Below, piece after piece: positions 11,688-22,838 of a stretch of 64,000 nt of DNA. The stretch spans positions 112,203,195 to 112,267,194 of the forward strand of contig NC_071391.1 in NCBI RefSeq assembly GCF_022682495.2, read 5' to 3'. The notes below the pieces were generated by a model, which saw only the letters and a program-made list of their open reading frames with translations, did no database searches and had not been told where the DNA came from. A program made the translations under genes and the position numbers. This DNA comes from Desmodus rotundus (Eukaryota > Chordata > Mammalia > Chiroptera > Phyllostomidae). The stretch's first letter is position 1. Every line of letters begins with the position of its first letter.

Positions 11688-12362
11688 TATGAGATCTGTC
11701 CAGAAAGCATCCAGCCATGTACTATGACTAGTAGACACATTTAGTGAAGAAGATATAAGAAACATTGTACACAGGACAATGATGCTTCAGTTCCCTTCAG
11801 AGTAGGCACCTTGGGACCTCACACAGTTCTCCCAATTGCCATCAGCTGCCATGTTGTATTTTCCTGAATCTCATCCACAGTCTGAAATCTCTTCCCTTTC
11901 AAAGGTGATTTTAGTTTTGGGAAAAGCCAGAAGTTGCAGGGTGCCAAATCTGGGCTGTAGGGGGGCTGAGTCACCTGGGTGATTTGATGTTTTGCCAAAA
12001 AACTCTGCATGAGATGAGATGCATGAGTGGGTGTGTTGTTGTGATGTGGCTGCCAGTCACCAGTTGCCCATATAGCTACGGCCTTCTGAATCATAGTTTC
12101 CATGGAGGAATGTTCAAGCTTAAAGCAAAATTTGATGAAAATTCATTCCTCTACTGGCTCAGTCATTTTGAATATGATGGCCACACAGTACACATGCTTA
12201 TTCAACAATGTCTACCACCCCTACTGACTAGTACAGTGAAGTCATCATGTTCACGCATGAACATTTCAGTCCACTCTCCTTGGCTGCCAGGTTACATCGA
12301 TGTCACACAAACCATTCTCATTATATTAACAATGGTTGGACTTTTTCCAGACAGACCTCGTA
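11688..12362 (-). mobile_element. Tc1/mariner element, internally deleted, both terminal inverted repeats present
   Basis: The left end 'tatgagatctgtccagaaag' (11688) and the right end, read inward on the minus strand, 'tacgaggtctgtctgg' (ending 12362) are inverted repeats differing at a few positions. The left terminal A/T bases fit a TA target. The element is about 675 bases, roughly half the length of an autonomous mariner, and keeps only the C-terminal catalytic part of the transposase plus flanks. Sense is minus. The plus-strand frame 11984-12472 across it is a shadow. Confidence 0.85.
11819..12103 (-). pseudogene. mariner transposase, C-terminal catalytic remnant
   Basis: A 94-codon frame covers the end of the D,D(34)D catalytic domain of a mariner transposase, the enzyme that cuts and joins the element ends at TA sites. 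Two hallmark blocks are visible: a 'HHNNTPTHAS' block near residue 20, where active relatives have HHDNAPAH, and 'PPYSPDLAPCNFWLFPKLK' near residue 47. The second catalytic Asp is replaced by Asn, while the third (in SPDLAP) is kept. The N-terminal helix-turn-helix region and the first Asp are missing, so the product cannot be active. It lies inside the inverted repeats described above. Confidence 0.85.
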
Positions 12363-13579
12363 TGTTCAGCCAAGCCCGCAGCTTTGGAAAAAATCTGCCT
12401 GCTTCAAAGCTCTTTGACATTTGTGTTCATGTCATTTTCTCCAAATGGGTAGCAGCGTTTACTAAATGGTAGAAAAGGATGTCTCCTGGGATTTAGGCTT
12501 GTCTTAACCTCAACAAGGCATTGATCACAGTGCCCTCATTTCCAAGATGAATCTAAGGTCCTTTCCAGGTGTAACATTCTCTGAATCTATGATTTCTGGA
12601 CTATATTAGGCAGAGAATTTCCATTCCTCCCACAGGCTTGACAGGCTGTCCTGGCACCATGCAGACCTGCTCTCTAGTCCCTTCCTTGAGCATGTCATTT
12701 CAGCTCAGCTCTAGGGTGAAAATATACTATGCTTCACTCTTCACTGGAGCTGTCTGACTGAGATTTGGGAAATATTCTGGCTTTCCTCCATATGTTGCGT
12801 GAAATCTGTTGCTAATATTTATGGTGACTGGTGAATTTGTCTCCAACTGGCAATTTGGAGCAGAGAAGTTTTAAGTAGTTGCAAATAAAATTGAGACTGT
12901 GAGTCTTCCTTAGAACACTTCCCCAAAGATCAATAATGTTATGCTTGAAGCATTTTGATATGGATGGGAGGCCACATCTTCCTTATCCAAGTATAGATGC
13001 TCTAAAACGTTAATGAAAAATTCAGTGTGAGGGTTGTATAGTAGCACAACAGATGGGGCCATGACCAGGACAAAGATACTGCATTGCACACAAAACAGTA
13101 TCTTTCGCAGGCTGAGGCAGCATCTTGTGTGAAGCTATTTGGAATTTCTCTTCTTAGCTTAACAGCATTGAACCTGAGTTGATAAAACAGCTTCAAGCAG
13201 GTTCCTGATAATTACCTTTAGTTTACAACTGTGTTACTATGAAAGTGATCATAGAAGGCAACATACTGGTAATTTCAAAACAAAAGTAGATTGCAGTAGC
13301 ATAGGAACTGTGAGCGTCAGCATTCCTTAGATCCTAATAGCTTCTGGAAAAAGTCACCATTCTGATCTCTGGGATTACAATGGCAGGTTTTGTTCTACAG
13401 CTTCAGAGAACTGAGTGATGAATAATGGATAAATTCATTCAATCTGGTGATTTAACTTCAATTATCATAGTTAAACTTCAGGGTTTTTTAAAAAAAAGCA
13501 TCACAGTTATATCTCATTATCTCAAATTCAGGAGAAGATTTAGGACATAATATTATTTGCTCAATGATTCTCAGATTAG
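12363..13579. other. mostly unrecognised; possible L3/MIR3-type scrap
   Basis: At 12520-12600, 'aagatgaatctaaggtcctt' and 'aacattctctgaatctatga' resemble the 3' end shared by CR1/L3 and MIR3 ('ctaaggtcccttccagctct ... attctatgattctatga'). The rest is unrecognised and shows no gene. Confidence 0.35.
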
Positions 13580-13780
13580 CCCCGGCTGGTGTGGCTCAGT
13601 GGATTGAGTGCGGGCTGCTAAACCGAAGGGTCGCTAGTTTGATTCCCAGTCAGGGCATATACCTGGGTTGCAGGCCAGGTCCCCAGTGGGGGCCACGTGA
13701 GAGGCAACCATAGATTGATAGTTCTCTCTTTTCCCCTCCCTTCCCTTCTCTAAAAGTAAATAAATAAAATCTTAAACATA
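13580..13780 (+). mobile_element. VES SINE
   Basis: A well-preserved copy: 'ccccggctggtgtggctcag' (A-box region), 'gtttgattcccagtcagg' (B-box region), 'gcaggccaggtccccagt', 'gagaggcaacca', a CT tract and the tail 'aaataaataaaatctt'. No clear target duplication was found. Confidence 0.93.
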
Positions 13781-14329
13781 AATTTAAAAATTCTTAAAGT
13801 ATTTTTCATTTAGCCTTATTTTAAATAACATCCATGAAACCATAGACTTTGTGAGCTAATTATAATTCCTATTGAAGTAAATGCATCCCTTAAACATATT
13901 TTACAAGTACTTTTCAATAGTCATCTGTATCACCAGCAGGACAAAACACAGGATATTAGTTTTTCTTCCCCTGCCCTTAGCCATTTAGGTACGACTGGCC
14001 CTGGCCTGATCACATCAGACCCCATAAGCTCTTACATTCTGCTCCTTAGAATATTACCTGCTCCAAGTGTGCCGCTGTCCCCTCCTCTATTCCGGATGCA
14101 TTATTTTGGTCCTGAGTTATATTGCTCTAAAATAACATTGTTCCATCCACTTATTTGTTTGAATTTGCTTGGAAAGCTTTCCCAGTTGCAGGTGTGCCTT
14201 TCTTAAGTGATAAATGTTAAATCTTGTTTTTAGCCCATCTTAGAATCTTAGTGTTTCAGTTTTTAAAAGTATAGATTCCTTACATGTTATCTTTCTCATG
14301 TATTCTGTTTTTCATATGACTTTGCTCTT
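13781..14329. other. no gene recognised
   Basis: AT-rich DNA with no supportable feature. Confidence 0.4.
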
Positions 14330-14445
14330 TGATTGTTTGAATTTTCCCGTAGGGCTCATAGACTGAACTGTGACCGAAGTGTCCTAGCACAGTGGTGTGG
14401 GCAAGAGAGTTCACCCAAATATTTGTTGAATGATGAATGCAGTAA
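14330..14445 (+). mobile_element. L2 LINE 3' end fragment
   Basis: 'agggctcatagactgaactg', 'tcctagcacagtgg' and the terminal 'aaatatttgttgaatgatga' are in L2 3'-end order. Confidence 0.6.
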
Positions 14446-14524
14446 TGAATACATTTGTGCTATGCATTTTGTTTCTTTAGATTGAATTTACCTGCTGATT
14501 TTGATGAAGTTTCACATTCTACTT

Positions 14525-14712
14525 AAGAAGAGTGGTTTTCAAATTTCAAGATATATCAGAATCGCCTGGTGAGACTCTTAAAACACAGGTCGTCCTGCCC
14601 CATTTCTAGGGTTTCTTATCCCACAGGTCCGCAGTGGGACTTGAGGTTTTGCATTTTTAACTAGGTGACACTGATGTTGATGGTCTTGGGCTCACACTTT
14701 GAGAACCACCCA
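14525..14712 (+). mobile_element. MER5A-type hAT-Charlie MITE
   Basis: It is nearly complete: 'agtggttttcaaatttc' at the left and 'cacactttgagaaccacc' at the right form the hAT-type terminal inverted repeats. Between them are 'atcagaatcgcctggtga', 'aaaacacaggtcg' and 'ttgcatttttaac', all characteristic of MER5A. Confidence 0.85.
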
Positions 14713-15452
14713 ATTAAAGATTGTATGTAAGTTTCATAAAACTCCCAAGCCTACATTTAAAAAATATTTTCCAGATTCAATAACAATATAGTAACTTTTG
14801 ATTCCTCTTTATTTAAAGAGAAGGCTCTTGTAGAATTTAAAGTTCTCTCATCCTTCTACATTTCTATTTGGGGGGTTTCAGATTTACACTGTGATATTAT
14901 TTAACTTCAAACTAAATTTTCAACCTGCTGTTTATCGAACCCCTCTACCATATTTTAGTACATGCTTTCCAGAATTCCACTGAGAAAGCAAAACAATTGT
15001 ACTCTAAAACCTTTTTCCTGCTCCGCTTCTCTCCTGCATGCTTAGATCATTCTTCCGTAGACGGGGATCTTCCTGCAGGCCTCATGTTATTTTCTGTTTT
15101 CTCATCCTCAGACAAGGCTGTGTCCCTCCATGCAGGCTCAGTGATACCAAACTGAAGTATGTTTTCTCTTTGACACTTGAGTAACTTTTAAATCCCTTCA
15201 GCTAATCCTGAACTGCAGTGACAACCATTTATATCTAATCCTAATCATGTACATAAGTCTGGAAAGCATTTTCCAAAGGCAGAAATAGTTTACTCTTCCT
15301 GTGGTCTCCTCCTCCCTTATTGTAGAGTGGTTCATATATAACTGACTAATTTGAAACAATTGTGTTTTACCAGAGGTAATATAGAAAAAATTAGTCAGCT
15401 GAACAATTCCAGTGCTTATTTTGTCTCTGCTTCTACCTTTTGATAACTTTTA
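14713..15452. other. no gene recognised
   Basis: No repeat or gene that I can support. Confidence 0.4.
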
Positions 15453-16087
15453 TGAACTCAATTGTGTCTCTCCACCCCTCCCCACCAAAAAAAAAAAATT
15501 CATAGATTGGAGCTGAGGGTCCCAATGTGACTTAATATGGAGACAGGGCATTTAAGGAGGAAATTAATGTTAAATGAGACCATAAGTGTGGGGTCCAGTT
15601 CCAACAGAACTGATGTTTTTATAAGAAGAGGAAGGGACAGCAGAGCCATCTCTCTCACCCATGCACACACAGGCAAATGGCCATGTGAAGACTCATCAGG
15701 AAGGTACCAGCTGTAAGCCAAGGTAAGAGCTCTTAGCAGAAACCAACCCTGCTGGCACCATGATCTTAGAATAACAGCCCCCAGAAATATGAGGAAATAA
15801 TTAGCTATTGCCCTGGCTGGTGTAGCCCAGTGGATTGAACGGGGGCCTGTGAATCAATGGGTCACGGTTCAATTCCCAGTCAGGGCACATGCCTGGGTTG
15901 TGGGCCAGGTCCCCAGTAGGGGACATGTGGGAGGCAACCACACCTTGATGTTTCTCTCCCTCCCTCTCCTTCCCTTCCCCTCTCTCTAAAAATAAATAAA
16001 CTCCTTTAAAAAAATAATAATAATTAGCTATTGTTTAAGCCACCCAGTCTATGGTTTCTTCTTACAACAGTCTGAGCAGATTAATGC
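15453..16087 (+). repeat. MLT1-type LTR (5' LTR), interrupted by a VES SINE
   Basis: Blocks in order: 'gaactcaattgtgtc', 'aattcatagattgg', 'gacagggcatttaagga', 'aatgttaaatgagacc', 'tttataagaagaggaaggg', 'ggccatgtgaagac', 'agcagaaaccaaccctgctg', 'caccatgatcttaga', then, after the SINE, 'ttgtttaagccacccagtct'. Without the inserted 208 bases plus duplication it is about 410 bases, normal for MLT1. Confidence 0.88.
15811..16018 (+). mobile_element. VES SINE inside an MLT1 LTR, exact target-site duplication
   Basis: A full VES SINE with 'gtgtagcccagtggattgaa', 'ttcaattcccagtcaggg', 'cacatgcctgggttgtg' and an A-rich tail. The 15-base duplication 'aataattagctattg' lies at 15796-15810 and again at 16019-16033 without mismatch. 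This fixes both ends and indicates a relatively recent insertion. Confidence 0.96.
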
Positions 16088-16373
16088 AGACTTTGGCTAT
16101 TGTGAAGTAGGATGTTGCTGCACCAAATGCTTAAATATGTGGGACAGGCTTTAGGAGAATTTTGATGGACATGTTAGAAATAGCTTAGAATTGCCCTGAA
16201 GGGACTGTTGGTAGAAATTTGGAAGATAAAGGTGATTCTGATCAGAACCCACAAAGAAGAGAGAAGAGAGAAGAGCTACAAAGATAGACCGTATTGTCTT
16301 TGAAAATGCGTGTATCATCAGGAACAGAATGTTGGTATAAATATGGATATCGGAGGTGCTTTTGGTGAGGCTG

Positions 16374-17165
16374 TTACTGAACGAAAGTAGGGTTGGACTG
16401 CTCATCACCAAACACAGGCATAAGACACAGATTGGTGGGGAAAGAAAAAGGTCTTTATCAAGTGTTGTATTATTTGGGAGGACAGAAGACTATCAGGCTC
16501 CAGGCTCCTCTCTTCTGCAAAACACAGAAAAAAAACCCTTTGTTCCCCAAAACACTTAAATCCAAAACCATGCTCAGAGATCACTCTCCATTCTTATCTG
16601 TCCTTCAGCTTCAGGCTCCCTCACTAGAGTCTGCAAGTGGAGTCCTACACTGGGGGCCCCGGGCTGAGACCAATCACAGCAATAGCCATGCAGTGGCTAC
16701 GTCCATGAGGCCCGGTGCCCATTGCCTTGCCACATGGTTTCCAGGACCCTCCAGGTCCCCTGAGCACCCCAGCCTCCCTCTCTGTGCATGGATCCCAGAG
16801 GAAGGGAAGGGGGAGACTCTGACCTCCCTCCATTTAAATCTACCTGTGCAAGCTTCCATGCATTTGGAAGGGTTCACCTTCCCAACCAATCCTTCCCTTT
16901 TCCCAGGCTAGATGGACAGGTCAGCACCTCCCTCTGCCACCAAGGTCTGGAAGGGAGTAGGAAGGCTTTTCCCTTTGTCAATCACTTTCGCCAGCCTCGT
17001 GCAGACTGCACGCAGGGTCCCCTCCTGCTGCATCTCAGCCTGGTAGGTAAAGAAATCTGTCATCATGCACCACACCAGCTTGTTTGCCCTTCACCTGGGG
17101 GATGCAGCCTCACCCCGTAGCCTTGGGACCCTTCCCCTGTGCTCTTGGCACCACACAGGTATCAA
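16374..17165 (-). repeat. Antisense ERV-type LTR inserted in the MaLR internal region
   Basis: The MaLR internal sequence breaks after 'ttttggtgaggc' and resumes at 'ccaaatggaaataaggagc'; the 790 bases between are GC-richer and unrelated. Read on the minus strand they look like an LTR: a 'tagatttaaatgg' TATA-like element, 'cacttgataaagacctttt' as a poly(A)-type region, and an end at '...gttcagtaaca'. The start is probably a TG near 17160. No clean target duplication was found, so the ends are approximate. The plus-strand frame 16393-16911 (172 codons) is antisense to this LTR and is not a gene. Confidence 0.6.
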
Positions 17166-17883
17166 GATGCCAAATGGAAATAAGGAGCATGTTACTGGAA
17201 ACTGGAGGAAAAGTCATCCATGTTAAAAAGTGGCATAGAACTTTCTGAATTATGTTCTAGTGTTTTTTTTGAAAGGTAAAACATGTGAGTCATGACCTAG
17301 ATTTTAAACAGAGATTTCTCTCAAAACGTTGAAGATATAGCCCGGTCTCTCCTTACTACTTTTAATAAATTATGAGAAAATAAGGTAACTTGAAAGAACA
17401 ATTAAGCAAAAATGGACCAGAACTTGAAGATATGGAAAACTTTTAGTATATCCATATGGCAAAATATGAAAAAATGTGATCTGGTATGAGTGTGGCCAGA
17501 CAGTCACTCCATAAGGAGAATAGCCTCAGCTTTAAACAGTCATCTCAGCTGAATCCAGTAATCAGATGGAATTATACCAACAGAAACCCTGCCAACTGGG
17601 ACGGAAAAGAACAGAGAAAACGGACTAGAATGAAGGAAAGCTGTCAGACTTTTGGAACTCTGCAGGCTGGGACAATAGAACTCTCTGGTATTGAACATGT
17701 GTTATCTTTCAAAAAAAGAGTGACTCAGAAGGTGACTACGAGATGATCAGGACTGCCACTCCCACCACAGCCGTGGGGAGCAAGGCCATTTATGTCTTGG
17801 TTTCAGAGGGTGGGACCATCTCCTTTGATCATCTGGCCAGGATGCTACAATGCCTGGAGATAAGGTTTTCCTGCACAGTCTTC

Positions 17884-17908
17884 GGGCGGGGGTGGGGGGT
17901 GGGGGAGG
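17884..17908 (+). other. Potential G-quadruplex tract
   Basis: 'gggcgggggtggggggtggg' followed by 'gg' gives four runs of three or more G with one-base loops, the sequence rule for a stable G-quadruplex. It lies in MaLR internal sequence and has no visible gene context. Confidence 0.6.
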
Positions 17909-18299
17909 TGCTCTGCACATAGTCTAGGGGACTGGCACACCTCTGTGAGCCTGAGGCATCATGCCAAAGAGGATTGATTATTCTCAATGATTAAGACCTA
18001 ATGATATTTGCCTTGCTAGGTTGTGGACTTACTTGGAACCCATCACCTCTTTCTTCTTTCAGATTTCTCTCTTTTGAATTGGGAATGTCTGTGCTACCCC
18101 TGTTCACAATGGTATTTTGAAAGCACATAACTTGTTTGGGTTCACAGGTATACAGCTGGAAATGAGTTTTGCATCAGGATAAATTATACCTTGAGTATCA
18201 CCAATACCTGATTTAAACATCGTGCACAACACCTGACGCATAATGGGGTCTCAAAACATTAATGCATTAAGATAGTTAAGCAAATGAACACATAAAAAT

Positions 18300-18545
18300 C
18301 AATTCTAAAATTTTAAAAAATGGCCAAGGGCATGTATATGAAATTGATAAAAGAGAAAATAAACCTTTAAAAAATTGTTCCACCTCAATAATAAAAACGC
18401 AAATTACATTAGCACTATCAAATAGCTAAATTTAATAATACTGGTGAACATCTGGGGAGATGGACTTTTGTAGATGCAGACATAAATGTTACCCCATACA
18501 GTGTTTCAGGGGGTCAGTTTGGCAAAAATAAAAAAAAAATACCTA
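18300..18545 (+). mobile_element. L1 ORF2 3' fragment within the MaLR internal region
   Basis: 'tggccaagggcatgtatatg', 'aattgttccacctcaataat', 'acgcaaattacattagcac' and 'ggtcagtttggcaaaaat' follow the C-terminal ORF2 DNA of old L1 elements. MaLR sequence is recognisable on both sides. Confidence 0.65.
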
Positions 18546-18669
18546 ATTTAAATGTCTTTCAACATGGAATTGATTCTGAAATGAGTTAAGATTTTTCAAG
18601 TTGTTAGGAAGAAATGAATGTTCTTTGAACATGAGAAAGACATATATTTTGCAGGGCAATGGGGAAGAA

Positions 18670-19032
18670 TACTATAAGTTGTGCCCCCAAATTCATAAAT
18701 TGAAGTTTTAACCCATAGTGTAACTATATTTGGAGATAGGGCCCTTCACAAGATAATTAAGCTTAAATGAATTAAAAAGCGTGGGGTCCTAGTCTTATAG
18801 GAATAATATCCTGATAAGAAAAGAGACTCTAGAATCTCCTTCTGTATGTATTTTCATAGAGAAAATGCTATGTGAACACACAATGAGAAAGCATCATCTG
18901 TAGCTTCAGCAGAAACCTCTGGTAGCACCCTGATCTTGGACACCTGGCATCCTGAAATATGGGAAAACTAACACCTGTTGTTTAGGTCATCCAGCCTGTG
19001 GTATCCTGTGATGGCAGCTGATCAGACTAACA
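18670..19032 (+). repeat. MLT1-type LTR (3' LTR)
   Basis: Blocks: 'gtgcccccaaattcataa', 'tatttggagatagggccc', 'cctgataagaaaagagac', 'gcagaaacctctgg', 'caccctgatcttggacacct', 'ctgttgtttaggtcatccag', 'agactaacac'. It is in the same orientation and family as 15453-16087 but strongly diverged from it, as expected for an old provirus. Confidence 0.85.
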
Positions 19033-19983
19033 CACTAACCTTGCATCTTAATATGTGATATGGGCTCCACGGTTATCACTGTTGTTAGTACTGAACCTGG
19101 CCCCTAATGAGTGATGCATGTGCCAGGGTGTCCACTGCACCTATTGTTCACCTCACATCTTGTAATCTGGTACAGTGCAGGTCATCCTGGTGCCTTTCTC
19201 CCCATTGCTGTGTTTCTAAGAGCTTGTTTCACAGGCGGATAAAAATTTAGAAGTGTTGGAGTTTAGAAGCGTTGAGGAGGAGTAGATAGCTCTGAATGCC
19301 CTCGAGTGCAACTTCAGTGCAGTGGTGGGTGGCAGACAACTTCCTGATCAGTGGTGCCGCTTCCTGAGTCTCTGCTGTCAGGACATTCAGCGGGTTGATT
19401 TAAGGTTCCTTCCAGCCTCTGTCCTGTCTACACTAACAAGGCTAGATATTAACTGCTCGCTTTTCTCAATCCTACTGTCAACACCTGGTTAAGGTGAATT
19501 TATCCACAGATTGGCTTTATCAGTGATATCACTGGTCCTTTGCCATGTTTTCACAGGCATTACAAGAAAATATGGTGAAGAATAAATGTAATATGTAAAG
19601 TAACCACCATAATAATTCGAATGTCCCCTCTCTTCCCTTGGAACTTGGCTTAAGGTTGAATCTTGAGTAGGTACACATGTTCAGCTGGGACTGTGGTAGG
19701 GGGTGGGGTTGGAGTTCAGCCTGTGATTGGGTTTATGGACAGTTTCTGGCTAGTATTTCTTGTCAATATAATACATTACAGAACCAAAATCATAATCTTT
19801 GATACTAACCACTCAGGGCTTCAGAACTTTTCTCATATTAAACTCTGGAATATGATATCCTGGAGACAAACTTTCTGGGTTTATATAGAGGCAATAAATG
19901 CAATACTCAGTGAAAAATAAGAATTAAAAAATTGCAAAATTTCTTTATGATATCTTTTGACTCTGGCATCATGTTAGATAACT
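19033..19983. other. no gene recognised
   Basis: No supportable repeat or gene. Frame 19663-19920 has no domain. Confidence 0.4.
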
Positions 19984-20195
19984 TTTTAAAAAATATTTTT
20001 ATTTATTTATTTTAGAGAGAGGGGAAGGGAAAGAGAAAGAGAGGGAGAAAAGAGATACACCGATCAGTTGCCACATGTATGTCCCCAACTGGCAACCTGG
20101 CCCCCAACACAGGCATGTGCCCTGACTGGGAATCAAACCAGCAACCTTTTGGTTCACAGCCAGCACTCAGTCCACCAAACCACACCAGCCAGGGC
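19984..20195 (-). mobile_element. VES SINE, minus strand
   Basis: The reversed order runs A/T tail, GA tract, 'ggcaacctggcccccaac', 'gccctgactgggaatcaaac', 'aaaccacaccagccagggc'. Flanks give an imperfect duplication: 'catgttagataact' (19970-19983) and 'catgttacataagt' (20196-20209), 12 of 14 matching. Confidence 0.93.
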
Positions 20196-20669
20196 CATGT
20201 TACATAAGTTTAAAAAATTGTCAAAGTTCTAACCTTTATTTCTTTTTTTAGATGTATTTTTCTTTATTGCTTTCAAGGTTGTATATTTTTCTTTTTAATT
20301 ATATTTTATTGATTATGCTATTAAAATTGTCCTGATTTTTCCCCTTTCCCCTCCACCCAGTACCCCCCACTCCCTCGGGCTATCCTCACACCATTGTTCA
20401 TGCCCATGGGTCATGCATATAGGTTCTTTGGCTACTCCATTTCCTGTACTGTACATTACATCCCCATGGCTATTCTGTAACTACCTATTAGTACTTCTTA
20501 ATTTTCTTACCTTTCACCCATATTACCCTACTATCTGGAAACCATCAAAATACTTCCAAATACATGATTCTGTCTCTGTTTTTCTTTGCTTAGTTTGTTT
20601 TTTAGATTCAATTGTTGATAGATATGTGTTTATTGCCATTTTATTGTTCATAGTTTTGATCTTCTTTGT

Positions 20670-21489
20670 CTTAAGTCCCTTTAACTTTTCATATAATAAC
20701 AGTTTGCTGATGATGAACTCCTTTAGTTTTTTATTGTCTGGGAAGCTCTTATCTGCCCTTCAATTCTAAATGACATTTCTGCTGGGTAAAGCAATCTTGG
20801 CTGTTGGTCCCTACTTTCCATGACTTTTCCCTCCAATCCCTTCTAGTCTGCAAAGTTTCTTTTGAGAAATCAGCTGACAGTCTTAAGGGAACTCCCTTGA
20901 AGGTAACTAACTGCTTTTCTCTTGCTGTTTTTAAGATTCCCTCTTTATCTTTAACCTTTGGCATTTTAATTATGATGTGTCTTGGACAGGGCTTTTTCTG
21001 CATCCATCTTGTTTAGGACTCTGTGCTTCCTGGGCATGCATGTTTATTTCCTTCACCAAATTAGGGAAGTTTTCTGTCATTATTTTTTCAAATAGATTTC
21101 CAATTTCTTGCTCTTTCTCTTCTCCTGGCACCTTTATGATGTGAATGTTGGAATGCTTGAAGTTGTCCTAGAGGCTCCTTACATTATCCTAGTTATTCTT
21201 GGGTTCTTTTTTCTATTTCTTGTTCTGATTGGTTGTTTTTTGCCTCCTTATGTTCCAAATCATTGATTTGATTCTGAGATTCATCCACTCTACTGTTGTT
21301 TCCCTATAAATTTTTCTGTATTTCAATTAGTGTATCCTTTGCTTCTGACTGAATCTGTTTTATGCTGTTGAGATCCTCACTAAGTTCCTTGAGCATCCTT
21401 ATAACTAGCATTTTGAACTCTGCATCTGATAGATTGCTTATCTCCATTTCATTTAGTTCTTTTTCTAGAGTTGTGATCTGTTCTTTCAT
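20670..21489 (-). pseudogene. L1-type ORF1 (nucleic-acid chaperone) relic
   Basis: ORF1 proteins form coiled-coil trimers that coat LINE RNA and help target-primed reverse transcription. Here 21489-21304 gives a 61-codon piece of the coiled-coil region ('EISNLSDAEFKMLVIRMLKE' is an ORF1 hallmark), and 21003-20749 gives the C-terminal region ('RHIIIKMPKVKDKEGILKTA', then 'LRLSADFSKETLQTRRDW'). The stretch between lost its frame through stops or indels, and the last codons before about 20670 are in another frame. The full relic (about 820 bases) is as long as the ORF1 at 58416-59253. It is not functional. Confidence 0.88.
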
Positions 21490-21999
21490 GTGGGCCTTGT
21501 CCTTTGTCTCCTCATTTTCGCAGCCTCCCTGTTTTTGTTTCTATGTATTAGGTAGAGCTGCTATGACTCTCTGCCTTGGTATCATGGTTTAATATAGTAG
21601 GTGTCCTGGAAGGTCCAGTGGTGCAGCCCCCCCTACCACCCAAGCTGGGTACTTGAGGTGTGCCCTTGTGTGGGCTGAGTACACTCTCCTTTTTTAGTTG
21701 AGCCTTGGTTGCTGTTGGCAGATCAATGGGATTTATTCAGGCCAGTCAGCTGCAAGGACTGACTGTGACCACTGACCACCAACCTCTGCCCTCCACGGAG
21801 GATCAGCTATGCAGGGGAAAGGTGGTCATGCTCTGACCCAGTCTGTAGCTGTCCACTGGGTCTGCAGGCTCTGAGATTTCCCAGGTGGTACAGGCCAATG
21901 TCAGCCCCCACCTGTGTTTTGCTTGTGGCCACCCCCCCTGAGCTATAAAGCAATTTGAGATGGCTGGTACTTAATCTGGGATTGGAGGTTCCCAGGTGA

Positions 22000-22034
22000 A
22001 CCTAGGCTATGCACCTAGGCTGTGAACCTAGGCT
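22000..22034. repeat. 13-bp tandem repeat in the half-L1 5' UTR
   Basis: 'acctaggct' recurs three times at a 13-base spacing (22000, 22013, 22026). Confidence 0.75.
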
Positions 22035-22838
22035 GGCTGCTGTTAGTGCCAGGCCTGGGGCCACTTAGTAAGAGGTATGGGGGCTGGAGGCTCACTGAGG
22101 ATGGCTGTTTCTTGTTTGAGAGGATTTGGGAAGTAGTGAAGCATAAGCCAAGACCAGTCATTCATATGGAAAAGCCACTGCTAACAGACTAGGTGGACCT
22201 GTAAATTTCGTGGAACAGAGCCTCAGGGGATCTCCAGGGCAAACAGTGTTAGCCAGGTTGATGGAGTCTCAGATATGGCACGTGCCTTCCAGCTCTGTGG
22301 CTCTGTGAATGGAAAGTCCAGAAAAGAGACAATGGTCTCTGCCTTTCTTTCTAAGAGAAAGCTGTCCCCCAGCTCTCGCCTTGATGCCAGACATATCAGT
22401 CTCTCTGTGACACTGGTGCCTTTCCAGTGCTGGAGCTCAGAGGGAGTGAGTGTGAGTAGGTGAGTCCATGTATGGGTTCTTTAAAATCCAGAAGTTTCTT
22501 CCATTGACTCAATCCCCGCTGGTTTTAGCAGCATGATATTATAAGGACTTATCTTTCTGGCACTGGAACCCTGGACTGGGGGCCCTGATGTTGGGCTGGG
22601 GCTCCTGCCTCCCGAAATACCCCTCCCAAATTTTTATCTACCACATGTGAACGTAGGACCAGCCCATTCCACATCTGCACCCCTCCTACCAATCTGGGTG
22701 GATGTGATTTCTTTAATTCGTAGTTGTCAGACTTCCACTCAACTCAATTTCTGATGGTTCTGACTGATGGTTGTTCAATAGTTTAGTTGTAATTTTGATG
22801 TGGTTGTGTGAGTAGGCAAACCATGTTTACCTACAACT

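Larger units (their letters stand above)
15453..19032 (+). mobile_element. Ancient MaLR (MLT1-type) provirus, nearly complete, with nested insertions
   Basis: Two same-orientation MLT1-type LTRs (15453-16087 and 18670-19032) bracket an internal region that follows the order of MaLR internal sequence. Left part: 'ttgccctgaagggactgttg', 'gtagaaatttgga'. After an inserted LTR: 'aaataaggagcatgttactg', 'gaaactggaggaaaagt', 'gtgtggccagacagtcac', 'agagggtgggaccatctcc', 'agcacataacttgtttggg'. The end before the 3' LTR reads 'tgctgaaatgagttaag'-like. Nested inside are a VES SINE, an antisense ERV-type LTR and an L1 fragment. MaLR elements are non-autonomous ERVL relatives with no env; none of the internal frames here is intact. 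Confidence 0.82.

Noticed and set aside
11984..12472. 162-codon plus-strand frame
   Set aside because: It runs antisense through a mariner whose true coding strand is minus and extends past its terminal repeat.
16393..16911. 172-codon open frame, the longest in the window
   Set aside because: It is antisense to an LTR-like insertion with higher GC, overlaps frames on the other strand and has no domain. It is a chance frame in GC-rich repeat DNA.
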